From assembly GCF_000146185.1 (NCBI RefSeq), contig NC_012778.1, positions 937,001-1,001,000 of the forward strand: 64,000 bases of DNA. Direction: 5' to 3'. Shown piece after piece: positions 27,545 to 35,818 of the stretch; position 1 is the stretch's first letter; each line of letters begins with the position of its first letter. Under the pieces are notes generated by a model. That model saw nothing but the letters and a program-made list of their open reading frames with translations. It did no database searches and was not told where the DNA came from. The position numbers and the translations under genes are program-made. This DNA is from [Eubacterium] eligens ATCC 27750. GTDB taxonomy: Bacteria > Bacillota > Clostridia > Lachnospirales > Lachnospiraceae.

Positions 27545-28970
27545 TGAAAAGAAGGATTTAAGAAATAAGGAAACTAATATAATAGCATTCTTTTTTGTAG
27601 GACTTTTTATGGCTACAATTGTTTATCTGTGCGTATTCAATATAAAGGATGCCGGCAAGGTTGTTAATAATCCATATAATAAAAGAGTTGACAGTCAGGA
27701 AGCAAAGGTTATAAGAGGAGATATTCTGTCAGATGATGGAACTGTACTTGCGACAACGCTGCTTGATGAAGATGGCAATGAAAAAAGATATTATCCATTT
27801 GATGATTTGTTCTGTCATTCTGTTGGATTCACTTCTCTTACCGGAATGAAAACAGGACTTGAACAGTCACAGAATTTCTATCTTCTTAAGGAAACTGACA
27901 ATGTGCTTGACCAGATTGGAAATGATATATCAGGAGGTAAGGCAAAGGGACATAATGTCACAACAACACTTGATTTAGAGCTTACTCAGGCAGCATATAA
28001 GGCACTTGGTAATAATAAGGGCGCAGTTATAGCAATGGAACCATCTACGGGTAAGATTCTTGCAATGGTATCTAATCCAACATTTGATGCAAATGTAGTA
28101 AATACCGATTATGATGAATGGCTTACTTATGACAGCTCTGATTCGGTACTTTTAAACAGGGCTACACAGGGATTGTATCCTCCGGGTTCAACATTCAAGA
28201 TAATTACAGCTCTTGCATATATAAGGCAGAATCAGAATGATTATTATAATTATTCATATAACTGTGATGGACAGGCATATATATCAGGTGGAACGACTAT
28301 TGCATGTTTTGACCATACGGCACATGGATATGAGGATTTAAGAAAAGCATTTGCTAATTCCTGCAATTCAGCGTTTTCTACGATTGGAGCAGGGCTTAAT
28401 AAAACCTCATTTATTAATCTGTGTAATACTTTCCTGTTTAATTCTAATCTTCCTGTTGGATTCGAGTACTCAAAGAGTACAATGTCAGTGACTAAAGATT
28501 CGTCAGTCAGTGAAATGCAGGAAACAGGCATAGGACAGGGAAAAACAATGATGTCACCTCTTCATAATCTTATGATTGCAGCAAGTGTTGCCAATGACGG
28601 GGTTATGATGACACCTTATATGGTCGATAACATCAGTGACAGTGAGGGAAGAGTTGTTGTAAAGAACCAGCCTTCAGCAATAGATACAGTAATGTCAGCA
28701 GAAGAGGCTGAATATCTTACGGAATGCATGAGAGCAGTTGTTACTTCAGGAACCGGTTATGCAATGAAGAATTCTTCGTATGAAGCGGCAGGAAAGACAG
28801 GTTCGGCACAGTATGATGATTCAGAAAAATATCATAGCTGGTTTACAGGATTTGCACCATATGATAATCCGCAGATAGCGGTATGTGTTATTCTTGAAGG
28901 TGGATATTCAGGAGTCTCAAGTGCACAGTATGTAGCTAAAGCTGTATTTGATACTTATTTTGGCTATTGA
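27477..28970 (+). CDS. Penicillin-binding transpeptidase (PbpA-like, class B)
   Basis: A 497-residue peptidoglycan transpeptidase. A basic N-terminus and one membrane helix (IIAFFFVGLFMATIVYLCVF) are followed by a short dimerisation region and the catalytic domain: nucleophile in YPPGSTFKIITAL, the SxN motif SCNSAFSTIG, and KTGSAQ. There is no PASTA domain. I chose ATG 27477; an ATG at 27459 adds six residues. The gene overlaps the FtsW/RodA gene by 68 bases in another frame, pointing to tight coupling. Confidence 0.93.
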   Translation: MAENKKQVRQRKNKNAQNDIVDNEKKDLRNKETNIIAFFFVGLFMATIVYLCVFNIKDAGKVVNNPYNKRVDSQEAKVIRGDILSDDGTVLATTLLDEDGNEKRYYPFDDLFCHSVGFTSLTGMKTGLEQSQNFYLLKETDNVLDQIGNDISGGKAKGHNVTTTLDLELTQAAYKALGNNKGAVIAMEPSTGKILAMVSNPTFDANVVNTDYDEWLTYDSSDSVLLNRATQGLYPPGSTFKIITALAYIRQNQNDYYNYSYNCDGQAYISGGTTIACFDHTAHGYEDLRKAFANSCNSAFSTIGAGLNKTSFINLCNTFLFNSNLPVGFEYSKSTMSVTKDSSVSEMQETGIGQGKTMMSPLHNLMIAASVANDGVMMTPYMVDNISDSEGRVVVKNQPSAIDTVMSAEEAEYLTECMRAVVTSGTGYAMKNSSYEAAGKTGSAQYDDSEKYHSWFTGFAPYDNPQIAVCVILEGGYSGVSSAQYVAKAVFDTYFGY

Positions 28971-28995
28971 TATTCTGTCACACAGTATGTATAAT
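28967..28995 (+). promoter_or_regulatory. Putative promoter for the lytic transglycosylase gene
   Basis: TTGATA, 17 bases, TATAAT; the -35 overlaps the transpeptidase stop codon and the -10 ends 38 bases before the start codon. Confidence 0.65.
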
Positions 28996-29033
28996 TTTAT
29001 TGATGAATTACTAATTTTTAAGAAGGAAATATA

Positions 29034-29969
29034 ATGAGTACAGTTAACAATATTAGTCCGATAGATGGCAGCGCATATCTTGTCAGTACAGGAAACAGCG
29101 TTAATGCCACATCGGGAACTGATTTCGATAAAATATATAATGACATAGCCGTTGATGATTCGCTTGAAAGCATATTTGCAGGGGCAGCAAAAGAGTTTGG
29201 AATTAATGAGAATTTTCTTAAAGCTGTTGCAAAGGCTGAATCAGGATTTGACCCGGATGCTGTATCAGGATGTGGAGCGCAGGGGATTATGCAGCTTATG
29301 CCATTTACATCAGAAAGCTATGGGGTTACTGATCCGTTTGATGCAAAACAGAATATATATGCAGGGGCACAGCTGTTATCAGAACTTCTGGATAATTATA
29401 ATGGTAATGCAACTCTTGCACTTGCTGCTTATAATGCAGGAAGCGGTTCTGTACAGAAATACGGAGGAGTGCCTCCATATGATGAAACTGTTAATTACAT
29501 AAATAAAATTAATGATATATTAGGTGGATCTCTGGCAGGGGATTCAAAGACAATAGATGGTGCATCCACAACAGATTTTAGTGTTGCACAGAATGTCATT
29601 GCACCTGATATTGAAATTAAGAAAAGTACATTGGGTACATCAGCTGAGGCTGGTAAATTAATTGGGACAATTTCTACTAATAATGATGACAGATTATCAG
29701 TAGGATTGTATAATGTAGTTACAGACAATGATTCGGATGTAATTAAGAATATGGACGTGGGACGGAAATTACCTGATAATGATATGGCAGAAAATAGCAC
29801 CGGTTATATATATTCAGGTAAAGAACTGTCATATGATGCTATGACAGCTAATGTGAATTTTCTCAATAATGCGTCATATGATTCTGTGTATAAGAATGAT
29901 CCACAGTCCATATATCAGGCACAGGCGTCTGTGATAAGCCCGCTTGTTCTTAAGCTTTTGGATTTGTAG
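29034..29969 (+). CDS. Lytic transglycosylase (SLT domain)
   Basis: A 311-residue protein with a soluble lytic transglycosylase domain at about residues 55-165: the catalytic Glu in AVAKAESGFDP, GAQGIMQLMP, and AAYNAGSGSVQKYGG are all present. The domain cuts peptidoglycan glycan strands. The N-terminus is polar (NNISPIDGSAYLVSTG) with no signal peptide or membrane helix, and the C-terminal 140 residues are unrecognised. Lack of an export signal is unusual; some flagellum- or secretion-linked transglycosylases share it. Confidence 0.9.
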   Translation: MSTVNNISPIDGSAYLVSTGNSVNATSGTDFDKIYNDIAVDDSLESIFAGAAKEFGINENFLKAVAKAESGFDPDAVSGCGAQGIMQLMPFTSESYGVTDPFDAKQNIYAGAQLLSELLDNYNGNATLALAAYNAGSGSVQKYGGVPPYDETVNYINKINDILGGSLAGDSKTIDGASTTDFSVAQNVIAPDIEIKKSTLGTSAEAGKLIGTISTNNDDRLSVGLYNVVTDNDSDVIKNMDVGRKLPDNDMAENSTGYIYSGKELSYDAMTANVNFLNNASYDSVYKNDPQSIYQAQASVISPLVLKLLDL

Positions 29970-29999
29970 TCTTAACTAACAAGGAAAGAGGGGAAAATT

Positions 30000-30317
30000 A
30001 TGAACAGTAACAGAATTAAAGTGACATTGTATAACAGAACATTTAAAGAGATTGACCAGTCTGATTTTACAAGAATAACAGAAGGTTTATTCTCTAACAG
30101 GGATGATATTGTGGAAGTTGCTTTTCCAGATGGAGTTGAGACAATAGGATTCAATGCTTTTGAAAATTGCAGACGACTTGAGAAGGTGGAGTTTCCAGAG
30201 TCTCTTAAGTCAATTGAAAGCGAAGCGTTTATTAATTGTACAAGTCTTAAAGAAGCAGATTATGGTAGTAATGTAAAAGTTGCACCTGATGCATTTAAAG
30301 GATGTATTAATTTATAA
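30000..30317 (+). CDS. Small leucine-rich repeat (BspA/LRR_5-type) protein
   Basis: A 105-residue protein with about two and a half LRR_5 repeats (VETIGFNAFENCRRLEKVEF, LKSIESEAFINCTSLKEADY), each with the I-x-x-x-A-F-x-x-C signature. There is no signal peptide, so it is probably cytoplasmic. The repeats are usually found in large surface proteins, so this may be a cut-down or independent small version. It follows the transglycosylase gene after 30 bases with AAAGAGGGG upstream. Confidence 0.8.
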   Translation: MNSNRIKVTLYNRTFKEIDQSDFTRITEGLFSNRDDIVEVAFPDGVETIGFNAFENCRRLEKVEFPESLKSIESEAFINCTSLKEADYGSNVKVAPDAFKGCINL

Positions 30318-30336
30318 TCAGTTCAGGTACTGGATT

Positions 30337-30369
30337 AATAAGAAGCCTTATGTGGGCTTCTTATTTTTT
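30337..30369 (+). terminator. Terminator after the LRR gene
   Basis: A perfect 11-bp stem AATAAGAAGCC/GGCTTCTTATT with a 7-base loop and a six-T run. Confidence 0.9.
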
Positions 30370-30391
30370 ATAGTCGTATCCGACTAAAAAC

Positions 30392-30420
30392 TTGACAAAT
30401 ATTTCTGCATAATATAGGAT
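30392..30420 (+). promoter_or_regulatory. Putative promoter for lysA
   Basis: Consensus TTGACA, 17 bases, TAGGAT. A leader of about 80 bases separates it from lysA; within it GTGCTG (30448-30453) can pair with CAGCAC (30487-30492). No lysine riboswitch is recognisable, and the leader is too short for one. Confidence 0.6.
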
Positions 30421-30508
30421 TTCTTACAGTGGCCTGACTATGCGTTGGTGCTGTGTGCGTGGGCTTGCGAAAGATTTTTAGAAATTCAGCACAGAAACGA
30501 GGAAGATA

Positions 30509-31789
30509 ATGAGTAAGAAAAAGACATTTGTTACACTTGAACAGCTTAAGGAAATCGACAAGACATATCCGACTCCTTATCATCTCTATGATGAGAAGGG
30601 AATCAGAGAGAACGCTAAGAGATTAAAGGAAGCATTCTCATGGAATAAAGGTTATAGAGAGTATTTTGCTGTGAAGGCTACTCCTAATCCATATATTTTA
30701 AAGATATTAAAGGATTATGGCTGCGGTGTTGACTGTGCATCTATGGCAGAGCTTATGATGGGTTACGCTCTTGATTATAAGCCGGAAGAGATTATGTTCT
30801 CATCTAATGATACTCCTGCGGAAGAGTATGCATATGCTAATGAGATAGGTGCTACTATTAATCTTGATGATATTACTCATATTGAGTTTCTTGATAAGAT
30901 ATTAGACGGTAAGTTTCCTGAAACAATGAGCTGCCGTTACAATCCGGGCGGATATTTCCAGCTTGGAACATCTATTATGGATAATCCTGGTGATGCCAAG
31001 TATGGTATGACACATGACCAGATTATTGAAGCATTTAAGATATTAAAGAGCAAGGGGGTTAAGCATTTTGGTATCCATTCATTCCTTGCAAGTAATACAG
31101 TATCTAATGAATATTATCCGACACTTGCCAAGATTTTATTCGAGCTTGCAGTTGAGTTAAGAGACAAGACTGGAGCAGATATTAAATTTGTAAACCTTTC
31201 AGGCGGTGTTGGTGTTGCCTACAAGCCAGAACAGGAGCCTAACGATATTGCAGTTATCGGTGAAGGAGTACATAAGGTATATGATGAGGTTCTTGGTGCG
31301 GCTGGAATGGGTGATGTTGCAATTTATACAGAGCTTGGAAGATTTATGCTTGCTCCATATGGCTGTCTTGTAACTAAGGCAATTCATGAGAAGCATATCT
31401 ATAAGGAATACATCGGAGTTGATGCATGTGCATCTAACCTTATGCGTCCGGCGATCTATGGTGCATATCATCATATTACTGTTGCGGGTAAGGAAGATGC
31501 ACCTTGCGACCATAAGTATGATGTTACAGGTTCTTTATGTGAGAACAGTGATAAGTTCGCAATTGACAGAATGCTTCCTAAGATTGATATGGGTGATTAT
31601 CTTATTATCCATGATACAGGAGCACACGGTTTCTCTATGGGATACCAGTATAATGGAAAGTTAAGATCAGCAGAACTTCTTCTTAAGGAAGACGGCAGTG
31701 TCCAGATGATCAGACGAGCAGAGACAATCAAGGATTACTATGCTACATTTGATTTCTGTGATGCGTTGGATAAGTTGAATTTAAAATAA
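30509..31789 (+). CDS. lysA: Diaminopimelate decarboxylase
   Basis: PLP enzyme of 426 residues with the fold type III barrel that makes L-lysine from meso-diaminopimelate. The PLP lysine is in REYFAVKATPNPYI near residue 55, followed by GCGVDCASMAEL; the glycine-rich phosphate loop is NLSGGVGVAY near 230, and the C-terminal catalytic region holds GSLCENSDKFA and HDTGAHGFSMGYQYN. Related PLP decarboxylases (carboxynorspermidine) are an alternative, but the CEN/DTGAHG pattern fits LysA. AGGAAG lies before the ATG. First gene of a five- or six-gene run. Confidence 0.92.
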   Translation: MSKKKTFVTLEQLKEIDKTYPTPYHLYDEKGIRENAKRLKEAFSWNKGYREYFAVKATPNPYILKILKDYGCGVDCASMAELMMGYALDYKPEEIMFSSNDTPAEEYAYANEIGATINLDDITHIEFLDKILDGKFPETMSCRYNPGGYFQLGTSIMDNPGDAKYGMTHDQIIEAFKILKSKGVKHFGIHSFLASNTVSNEYYPTLAKILFELAVELRDKTGADIKFVNLSGGVGVAYKPEQEPNDIAVIGEGVHKVYDEVLGAAGMGDVAIYTELGRFMLAPYGCLVTKAIHEKHIYKEYIGVDACASNLMRPAIYGAYHHITVAGKEDAPCDHKYDVTGSLCENSDKFAIDRMLPKIDMGDYLIIHDTGAHGFSMGYQYNGKLRSAELLLKEDGSVQMIRRAETIKDYYATFDFCDALDKLNLK

Positions 31790-31804
31790 ACGAGGTTTGA
31801 TACA

Positions 31805-33193
31805 TTGAAGAATTTAGGTTATATAGCAGGCGAAATTACAAAGGGAAAGAATCTTTCAGAAAATCTTTTAAAGTATGGTAATGGAATGTGTTCCATGTAT
31901 AATGGACTTGGATTTATAAAAATGTCCATGAATTATTATACTGTACTTGATATTGCAAGAGATTTACAGAATGATAAAGACCTTCTTAACATGATTAACA
32001 GACTTAATGAGCTTGTGGAGCGTTTCGTGGAGAATGATGAATGTGATGATTATGAAGCATTCAACGAACTTAATTCATTCCGTGAGCAGATTATTGAGAT
32101 TATGGAAGTTATAACAGCTTATGTAGACAGATTAAGAATATATGAGCATGTACTTAACAGAGTTGAGTACAGATTTAACGATGGTGAACTTGATTACGAC
32201 TACTATAATACCTATATGACTAATGAGATTATGCATTATATATTGTCTGATAAGGATAATGTTGTTATTAATGGCAAGATTTCAGAGATAGTAGGACAGC
32301 TTCCTGTAAGAATGTTAAAGGATAGATTCTTTGAACATATCAGGGATGCATTTACTCTGTATCATGGTGCAGGAAAGGACTCGATAGATGATTTCTATTA
32401 CACATTAAGTACTAGTGCCATGCTCTCAGGTGAGGCGGGATTTGATAAATTTCCTGATGTCTATGATATATATAACACACTTGCAGGGGCTGACTACAAA
32501 AATATTGATAAAGACGAATATGTAAGACTAAAGGGCGCACTTGATATTGCAACTGAGAAGATGACAGATTATGCAGATGTATATGTGCTTCTTACACAGG
32601 TTGTTAATGATGCGCTCACTATAGTTCTTACCAGAAGAAATACACTTGACAGAATAGAAGAGATAGAGAATGCCAAGAATGTTTTAAGTAAGACGAGAAA
32701 TGCTTATATTACAGGTGAGAGATTTGAAGATATTTCAGAAGATTTTGCTGCATTTGAAGGAAAACAGGAAAGAATTCTTGAGGCAGTATCATCTGGTGAT
32801 TATGCAATAGAATACAGTCTTGCTAACTTTGTGGATGAGCTTAAGGAATATGAACTTTTATCTGCATATAATGCTTTGTCTAAAACACTTAAGTTACAGT
32901 CAGGCAGTGATTTTGTTAAGCTTGAATCAGAGGTATTTGCAGAGATACCGGATGATTCTTATGCTGATAAGACAGCAGAGAAGCTTATTAAGGAACTTGA
33001 CGACAGTTTTAAGAATATGAATGTAATGGTTAAGAGAGCTGTTATGGCATCAGTGCTTTCAAGTCTTCCGGTATTCTTTAACAATACGGAAGAGATACAG
33101 GCTTATATTAATAATTCTCTTATGCAGTGCAATGATGATGCAGAGCAGAAGGCAGTTGTTGAGATTATTAAGACAATGATAAGTGATAACTAA
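31805..33193 (+). CDS. Uncharacterised helical protein downstream of lysA
   Basis: A 462-residue, acidic, mostly helical protein without membrane segments, signal peptide or any motif I recognise. The N-terminus (MKNLGYIAGEITKGKNLSENLLKYG) is glycine- and tyrosine-rich and then the protein is Asp/Glu/Tyr-rich, with predicted long helices. The start is TTG at 31805, nine bases after GAGG. It sits between lysA and another unknown gene and is probably in the lysA transcript. Nothing indicates a function. Confidence 0.8.
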   Translation: MKNLGYIAGEITKGKNLSENLLKYGNGMCSMYNGLGFIKMSMNYYTVLDIARDLQNDKDLLNMINRLNELVERFVENDECDDYEAFNELNSFREQIIEIMEVITAYVDRLRIYEHVLNRVEYRFNDGELDYDYYNTYMTNEIMHYILSDKDNVVINGKISEIVGQLPVRMLKDRFFEHIRDAFTLYHGAGKDSIDDFYYTLSTSAMLSGEAGFDKFPDVYDIYNTLAGADYKNIDKDEYVRLKGALDIATEKMTDYADVYVLLTQVVNDALTIVLTRRNTLDRIEEIENAKNVLSKTRNAYITGERFEDISEDFAAFEGKQERILEAVSSGDYAIEYSLANFVDELKEYELLSAYNALSKTLKLQSGSDFVKLESEVFAEIPDDSYADKTAEKLIKELDDSFKNMNVMVKRAVMASVLSSLPVFFNNTEEIQAYINNSLMQCNDDAEQKAVVEIIKTMISDN

Positions 33194-33247
33194 TGCAAAT
33201 GTGCTGATGTGCATATGAGAAGTTTAAGTTTTTTGGGGGATGTTAAG

Positions 33248-33592
33248 TTGAAGTGGTATAGATATCTTTATCTTGGGGATAACGCAAGAAAAGCAAAATA
33301 CAAAACATTTGGTCTTATCAGAAAGAGCAGATTTACCATAGATACTTATATTGTTGCAATTTCTGTCAATCCTGATAATATTCTTGATGTTTATTCAGCT
33401 AATATGCTGAAACAGCCACATTTTAAGAATAAATCATACAGAGATAAAGTGTATGTTGTAGGACTTGCGAAGGGCAGGGATGAGGCACTTGAACTGGTAA
33501 GATGCATAGTTGACGACACATATTCCCATACAGGAGGCGTTGATGTCGCTGGTTATCTTAGGTTTGGCACAGAATTAAGGAAGGGCAGCTGA
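33248..33592 (+). CDS. Uncharacterised small protein
   Basis: A 114-residue basic protein (begins MKWYRYLYLGDNARKAKYK after conversion of the TTG start). I chose TTG 33248 because GGGGGA lies seven bases upstream; earlier in-frame starts at 33209 (GTG) and 33215 (ATG) lack a ribosome site. A core LVRCIVDDTYSHTGGVDVAGYL looks globular. It has no motif known to me and lies between the 462-residue unknown and the ytfI-like gene. Confidence 0.75.
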   Translation: MKWYRYLYLGDNARKAKYKTFGLIRKSRFTIDTYIVAISVNPDNILDVYSANMLKQPHFKNKSYRDKVYVVGLAKGRDEALELVRCIVDDTYSHTGGVDVAGYLRFGTELRKGS

Positions 33593-33615
33593 CATGCTGC
33601 TGGAAAGGTGGGGCT

Positions 33616-34599
33616 ATGCTGCATGTTTTATTGCTTATACTTAAGATAACAGGCATAGTTATCGCGTGTATTTTAGGACTTGTAATAATTGTTGTGGCAG
33701 CAGTTCTTTTTGTGCCGGTAAGATATAATGCTGATGCTGATTATCATGGTAAGTTCAAGGCACATGCGAAATTGTCATGGCTTGGAATATTAAGGGTGCT
33801 TGTTTCGTATGATGAAGAACTTGCAATTAAAGCCAAGGCACTTTTTATTACAATTTACAGTAATAATCAAAAAAAAGAAAAAACTTCAAAACATAGGACA
33901 TCAAAGAAGAAAAAAACAAAACACTCAGAAGAAAATATTTTTTCTGTAAACGACGATGAAGCCAAGAAGCTTACGGAAAATGAGAAAAAACCACAGATTA
34001 AGATGGCTGAGGCTGTGAGTGACACTAAAGAAGATACACAGGCTGTTAAGAAAAATGTGGAAGATATTAAAGAGTCTGCAGAGAGTCTTAAAGAGACTGT
34101 ATCAGAAGATGAATCTAAGACCACACAGAATAAGAACTTCTTTGATAAAGTTAAGGATAAATGCTTTGTAATATATACAAAGATTAAAGAGATAATAAAC
34201 ATTGTAAAGGATACAGTAAAAAAGGTTTCCGGAGCGGCTGACAGGCTTAAAGAAAAAGTGAAGAAGGCAAAAGAATTTGTGACAGATGAGGATAATAAGG
34301 CACTTTTTCATTTTTTTGTGGAACAGTTAAAGAAACTTATTAAGGTTATTAGACCTAAGAAATACAGAATTAATGCAAGACTTGGATTTGAAGACCCGGC
34401 GACAATGGGCAAAGTGCTTGCTTATATATCAATCTTTTATGGTATGTCAGGAGTTGACCTTTCTTTAGAACCGGTATTTGGTGAGAATATTAAAGAGGGC
34501 AGTATATTCCTGAAAGGAAATATACGTATATTTTCAGTGCTTGTGATAGCGTTAAGAGTGTATAGAAATGAACAGTTTAAAAAGTTTATTTCCAGATAG
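33616..34599 (+). CDS. ytfI: DUF2953 (YtfI-like) membrane protein
   Basis: A 327-residue protein with an N-terminal membrane helix (ITGIVIACILGLVIIVVAAVLFV), a long Lys/Glu-rich low-complexity segment (residues about 85-200, likely coiled), and a C-terminal domain whose ARLGFEDPATMGKVLAYIS and KEGSIFLKGNIRIF match DUF2953. In Bacillus, ytfI lies next to ytfJ (gerW), and the same order is seen here, which supports both calls. The function is associated with sporulation only by this neighbourhood. Confidence 0.83.
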   Translation: MLHVLLLILKITGIVIACILGLVIIVVAAVLFVPVRYNADADYHGKFKAHAKLSWLGILRVLVSYDEELAIKAKALFITIYSNNQKKEKTSKHRTSKKKKTKHSEENIFSVNDDEAKKLTENEKKPQIKMAEAVSDTKEDTQAVKKNVEDIKESAESLKETVSEDESKTTQNKNFFDKVKDKCFVIYTKIKEIINIVKDTVKKVSGAADRLKEKVKKAKEFVTDEDNKALFHFFVEQLKKLIKVIRPKKYRINARLGFEDPATMGKVLAYISIFYGMSGVDLSLEPVFGENIKEGSIFLKGNIRIFSVLVIALRVYRNEQFKKFISR

Positions 34600-34617
34600 A
34601 GAAGGTTATGTTATAAT
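34589..34617 (+). promoter_or_regulatory. Possible internal promoter for gerW
   Basis: TTTCCA, 17 bases, TATAAT, overlapping the end of the ytfI-like gene, 35 bases before the gerW start. It resembles a vegetative rather than a sporulation-sigma promoter. Confidence 0.4.
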
Positions 34618-34651
34618 GTTAACAGTACTTCGCAAAACAAGGAGGGATTTT

Positions 34652-35041
34652 ATGGCAGAGAATAATTTTGATTCAACAGTTGCATCACTTTTTAAGGGGA
34701 TGGATGCATTTATATCAGCTAAGACTGTTGTTGGTGATGCGGTTACGGTTAAGGATACAATTATCCTTCCGCTTGTTGATGTTTCGTTTGGAGTTGGAGC
34801 AGGAGCATTTGCAGGGGATAAGAAGAATAATGCCGGTGGTGGAATGACCGGAAAGGTTACACCGAGCGCGGTTTTAGTTATTCAGAATGGTGCAACCAAG
34901 CTTGTTAATATTAAGAATCAGGATACTGTAACTAAGATTCTTGATATGATTCCTGATGTTATTGACAAATTCAAGGGTAAGGATGAAAAGGTTGTAACTG
35001 ATGCAGATATTGATGAAGCTATTGAAGATGCAGCAGAGTAG
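34652..35041 (+). CDS. gerW: GerW/YtfJ family sporulation protein
   Basis: A 129-residue protein needed for full spore germination in Bacillus. The family core DAVTVKDTIILPLVDVSFGVGAG is present with a Gly/Asn-rich loop (KNNAGGGMTGKVTPSAVLVI) and a following LVNIKN segment. The start ATG 34652 follows GGAGGG at 34641-34646. Its presence together with spoIVA, yqfC and yqfD places the organism in an endospore-forming lineage, though not necessarily as an active spore former. Confidence 0.92.
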   Translation: MAENNFDSTVASLFKGMDAFISAKTVVGDAVTVKDTIILPLVDVSFGVGAGAFAGDKKNNAGGGMTGKVTPSAVLVIQNGATKLVNIKNQDTVTKILDMIPDVIDKFKGKDEKVVTDADIDEAIEDAAE

Positions 35042-35101
35042 TTTTTCATAAACATATGTAATGTGCATATTATATAACATACTTATTAAGGAAGTATATT
35101 T

Positions 35102-35242
35102 ATGTGCAGACTGCTTGGATTTATATTCTTCTGGATTGCTGTTGGAATGATAATAACACTGTTTATAATGGATAATGTATTCTTGTGCGTATGCATAATA
35201 ATTACATTGATTGTTGTGGGTTATAACATGTTCTGCCAGTAA
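35102..35242 (+). CDS. 46-residue double-helix membrane peptide
   Basis: A short gene: MCRLLGFIFFWIAVGMIITL, then FIMDNVFLCVCIIITLIVVG and YNMFCQ. It encodes two hydrophobic stretches separated by a short MDN turn, i.e. a hairpin membrane peptide with four cysteines. AAGGAAG lies 7 bases before the ATG, a normal spacing. It lies 60 bases after gerW in a gap otherwise empty until rpmB. The function is unknown; similar tiny two-helix proteins follow sporulation genes in some clostridia. Confidence 0.65.
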   Translation: MCRLLGFIFFWIAVGMIITLFIMDNVFLCVCIIITLIVVGYNMFCQ

Positions 35243-35299
35243 TCAGAACAATATGTTGTGCTTTTGAGAGAATTTTGAAGAAAATTCTTGAAAAATGTG

Positions 35300-35328
35300 T
35301 TGCAAAATATTTTTTTATCTGATACAAT
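35300..35328 (+). promoter_or_regulatory. rpmB promoter
   Basis: TTGCAA, 17 bases, TACAAT. The leader contains a small inverted repeat GGGTAA-A-TTACCC at 35341-35353, then GGAGGTG before rpmB. Confidence 0.65.
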
Positions 35329-35379
35329 AATTTCTGTTGTGGGTAAATTACCCAATACCGGTAAGGAGGTGTTATTGAA

Positions 35380-35565
35380 ATGGCTAAGTGTGCAATTTGC
35401 GAAAAAGGTCCTCACTTTGGTAATGCAGTGAGTCATTCTCATAGAAGATCTAATAAAGTTTGGAATGCTAATGTTAAGTCTGTTAAAGTAAAGGTTAACG
35501 GAAATGCTAAGAAGATGTATGTTTGTACTTCATGCTTACGTTCTGGTTTAGTTGAGCGTGCATAA
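35380..35565 (+). CDS. rpmB: 50S ribosomal protein L28
   Basis: A 61-residue protein with the L28 core ICEKGPHFGNAVSHSHRRSNKVW. It keeps both zinc-binding CxxC pairs (CAIC near the N-terminus and CTSC near residue 50), i.e. the zinc-containing paralogue. It has its own promoter and terminator, so it is monocistronic. Confidence 0.97.
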   Translation: MAKCAICEKGPHFGNAVSHSHRRSNKVWNANVKSVKVKVNGNAKKMYVCTSCLRSGLVERA

Positions 35566-35597
35566 TCTATGAGCTTTAAAGTTAATACCAGTATATT

Positions 35598-35635
35598 AAG
35601 GTGAATTGCGCAAAACGCGATTCACTTTATTTTTT
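35598..35635 (+). terminator. Terminator after rpmB
   Basis: A 13-bp stem with two G-U pairs (AAGGTGAATTGCG with CGCGATTCACTTT), loop CAAAA, then TTTATTTTTT. Confidence 0.88.
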
Positions 35636-35750
35636 GGACATTCATTTGATAATCAAAGTTTAATAAAGAATTCGAAAATGTGTTTATTTTTCTGTAGAAA
35701 GATAGTATAATATTTGTGCTATTTATATACATATTTTTATGTAAAGTTTG

Positions 35751-35803
35751 ACTGCGCGAAACTTGCATCCGTATTACGGGTGTTAACAAATACAAGCCGC
35801 AGT
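35751..35803 (+). ncRNA. Candidate structured leader upstream of the Asp23/YloU gene
   Basis: Nested complementary segments fold into one stem-loop: ACTGCG (35751-35756) with CGCAGT (35798-35803), CTTG (35762-35765) with CAAG (35793-35796), and CATCCG (35766-35771) with CGGGTG (35777-35782) closing a TATTA loop. A TATAAT box at 35706-35711 lies upstream. It ends 3 bases before GGAGGA. It matches no riboswitch I know. Confidence 0.4.
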
Positions 35804-35818
35804 ATTGGAGGACTATCT

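Noticed and set aside
30421..30508. Lysine riboswitch before lysA
   Set aside because: The leader is only about 80 bases and shows just one long-range 6-bp stem; the known lysine aptamer is about twice as long with conserved loops.
35042..35379. Empty 338-base gap between gerW and rpmB
   Set aside because: It is not empty: it holds the 46-residue peptide gene and the rpmB promoter. Nothing else was recognised.
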